DNA from: an uncultured Eubacteriales bacterium
GTDB lineage: Bacteria; Bacillota; Clostridia; Oscillospirales; Acutalibacteraceae
Assembly: GCA_934702115.1 (NCBI GenBank)
Contig: CAKUYF010000062.1
Coordinates: 1-5,454 of the forward strand
Length of the DNA: 5,454 nt
Reading direction: 5' to 3'
The position numbers were made by a program, and so were the translations under genes. Of the stretch, positions 5,353 through 5,454 are shown piece after piece. The stretch's first letter is position 1; every line of letters starts with the position of its first letter. Below the pieces are notes generated by a model that searched no databases, was not told the origin of the DNA, and worked only from the letters and a program-made list of their open reading frames with translations.

Positions 5353-5454
5353 TCTTGCAATAATTCACAAGCTTAGGTACTCCTAACGTAGCTGCTACTG
5401 TCACACCTACCAAGCCTATGCCCAGACCGGTTTCTACTATTTTATCGCTGTTAT
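5336..5454 (-). CDS. C-terminal end of an unidentified, probably membrane-linked protein (partial)
   Basis: An open frame enters from the right edge (first whole codon at 5452) and ends at TAA 5338-5336, giving 38 visible residues. It reads NSDKIVETGLGIG at the start and ends PKLVNYCKKKLKG. Residues 9-26 (GLGIGLVGVTVAATLGVP) are hydrophobic and rich in small residues, consistent with a single membrane-spanning or membrane-inserting helix, and a positively charged tail follows. The other two minus-strand frames are quickly closed by stops. It is not the end of rpoC, which often precedes rpsL in Firmicutes. The start, length and function are outside the window. The frame could still be chance, as it is short, but the composition looks coding. 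Confidence 0.6.
   Translation of the reverse strand, partial: NSDKIVETGLGIGLVGVTVAATLGVPKLVNYCKKKLKG

Noticed and set aside
1..5454. Insertion sequences, CRISPR arrays, tRNA or rRNA genes
   Set aside because: No terminal repeats with a transposase, no regularly spaced repeats and no tRNA-like or rRNA-like segments were seen.

Overview
The window is the streptomycin (str) operon of a low-GC Gram-positive anaerobe, read entirely on the minus strand: rpsL (S12), rpsG (S7), fusA (EF-G), two small unrecognised genes, then tuf (EF-Tu), which runs off the left edge. The EF-G and S12 proteins read like Clostridia, most like Oscillospirales/Ruminococcaceae. Examples are the N-terminal part of EF-G, the S12 variant with about 13 extra residues before the PQKRG motif, and the 'CTAVKTATPKKPNSALRK' block. 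This placement rests on remembered family sequences; no search was run. Spacers are very AT-rich, and most start codons have good Shine-Dalgarno (SD) sequences.

Layout in the direction of transcription, from right to left. (1) 5454-5336: the last 38 codons of an unidentified gene with a hydrophobic glycine-rich segment and a lysine-rich end, followed by a weak A/T-only hairpin. (2) 5300-5196: a strong sigma-A type promoter and a short leader that can fold into a long hairpin starting almost at the predicted transcription start. (3) rpsL, a 160-base spacer, rpsG, a 115-base spacer with a 12-bp inverted repeat, then fusA. (4) 1903-1222: two small genes inserted between fusA and tuf. (5) tuf, 395 codons visible, missing only its last few residues.

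The translation genes are ordinary and intact where complete. The unusual part is the fusA-tuf junction. Both small proteins begin with a 15-residue leader that fits the double-glycine export leader (hydrophobic at -4, -7 and -12, acidic at -8, VSGG at the cleavage site). Both then carry the same cysteine framework, W-x3-C-x2-C-x5-C-x(20-21)-C-x2-C, which resembles a zinc ribbon. They appear to be diverged paralogues. The second has its own candidate promoter, which could also feed tuf. No exporter, peptidase or modification enzyme is present in the window, so secretion or bacteriocin/signal function is inference only.
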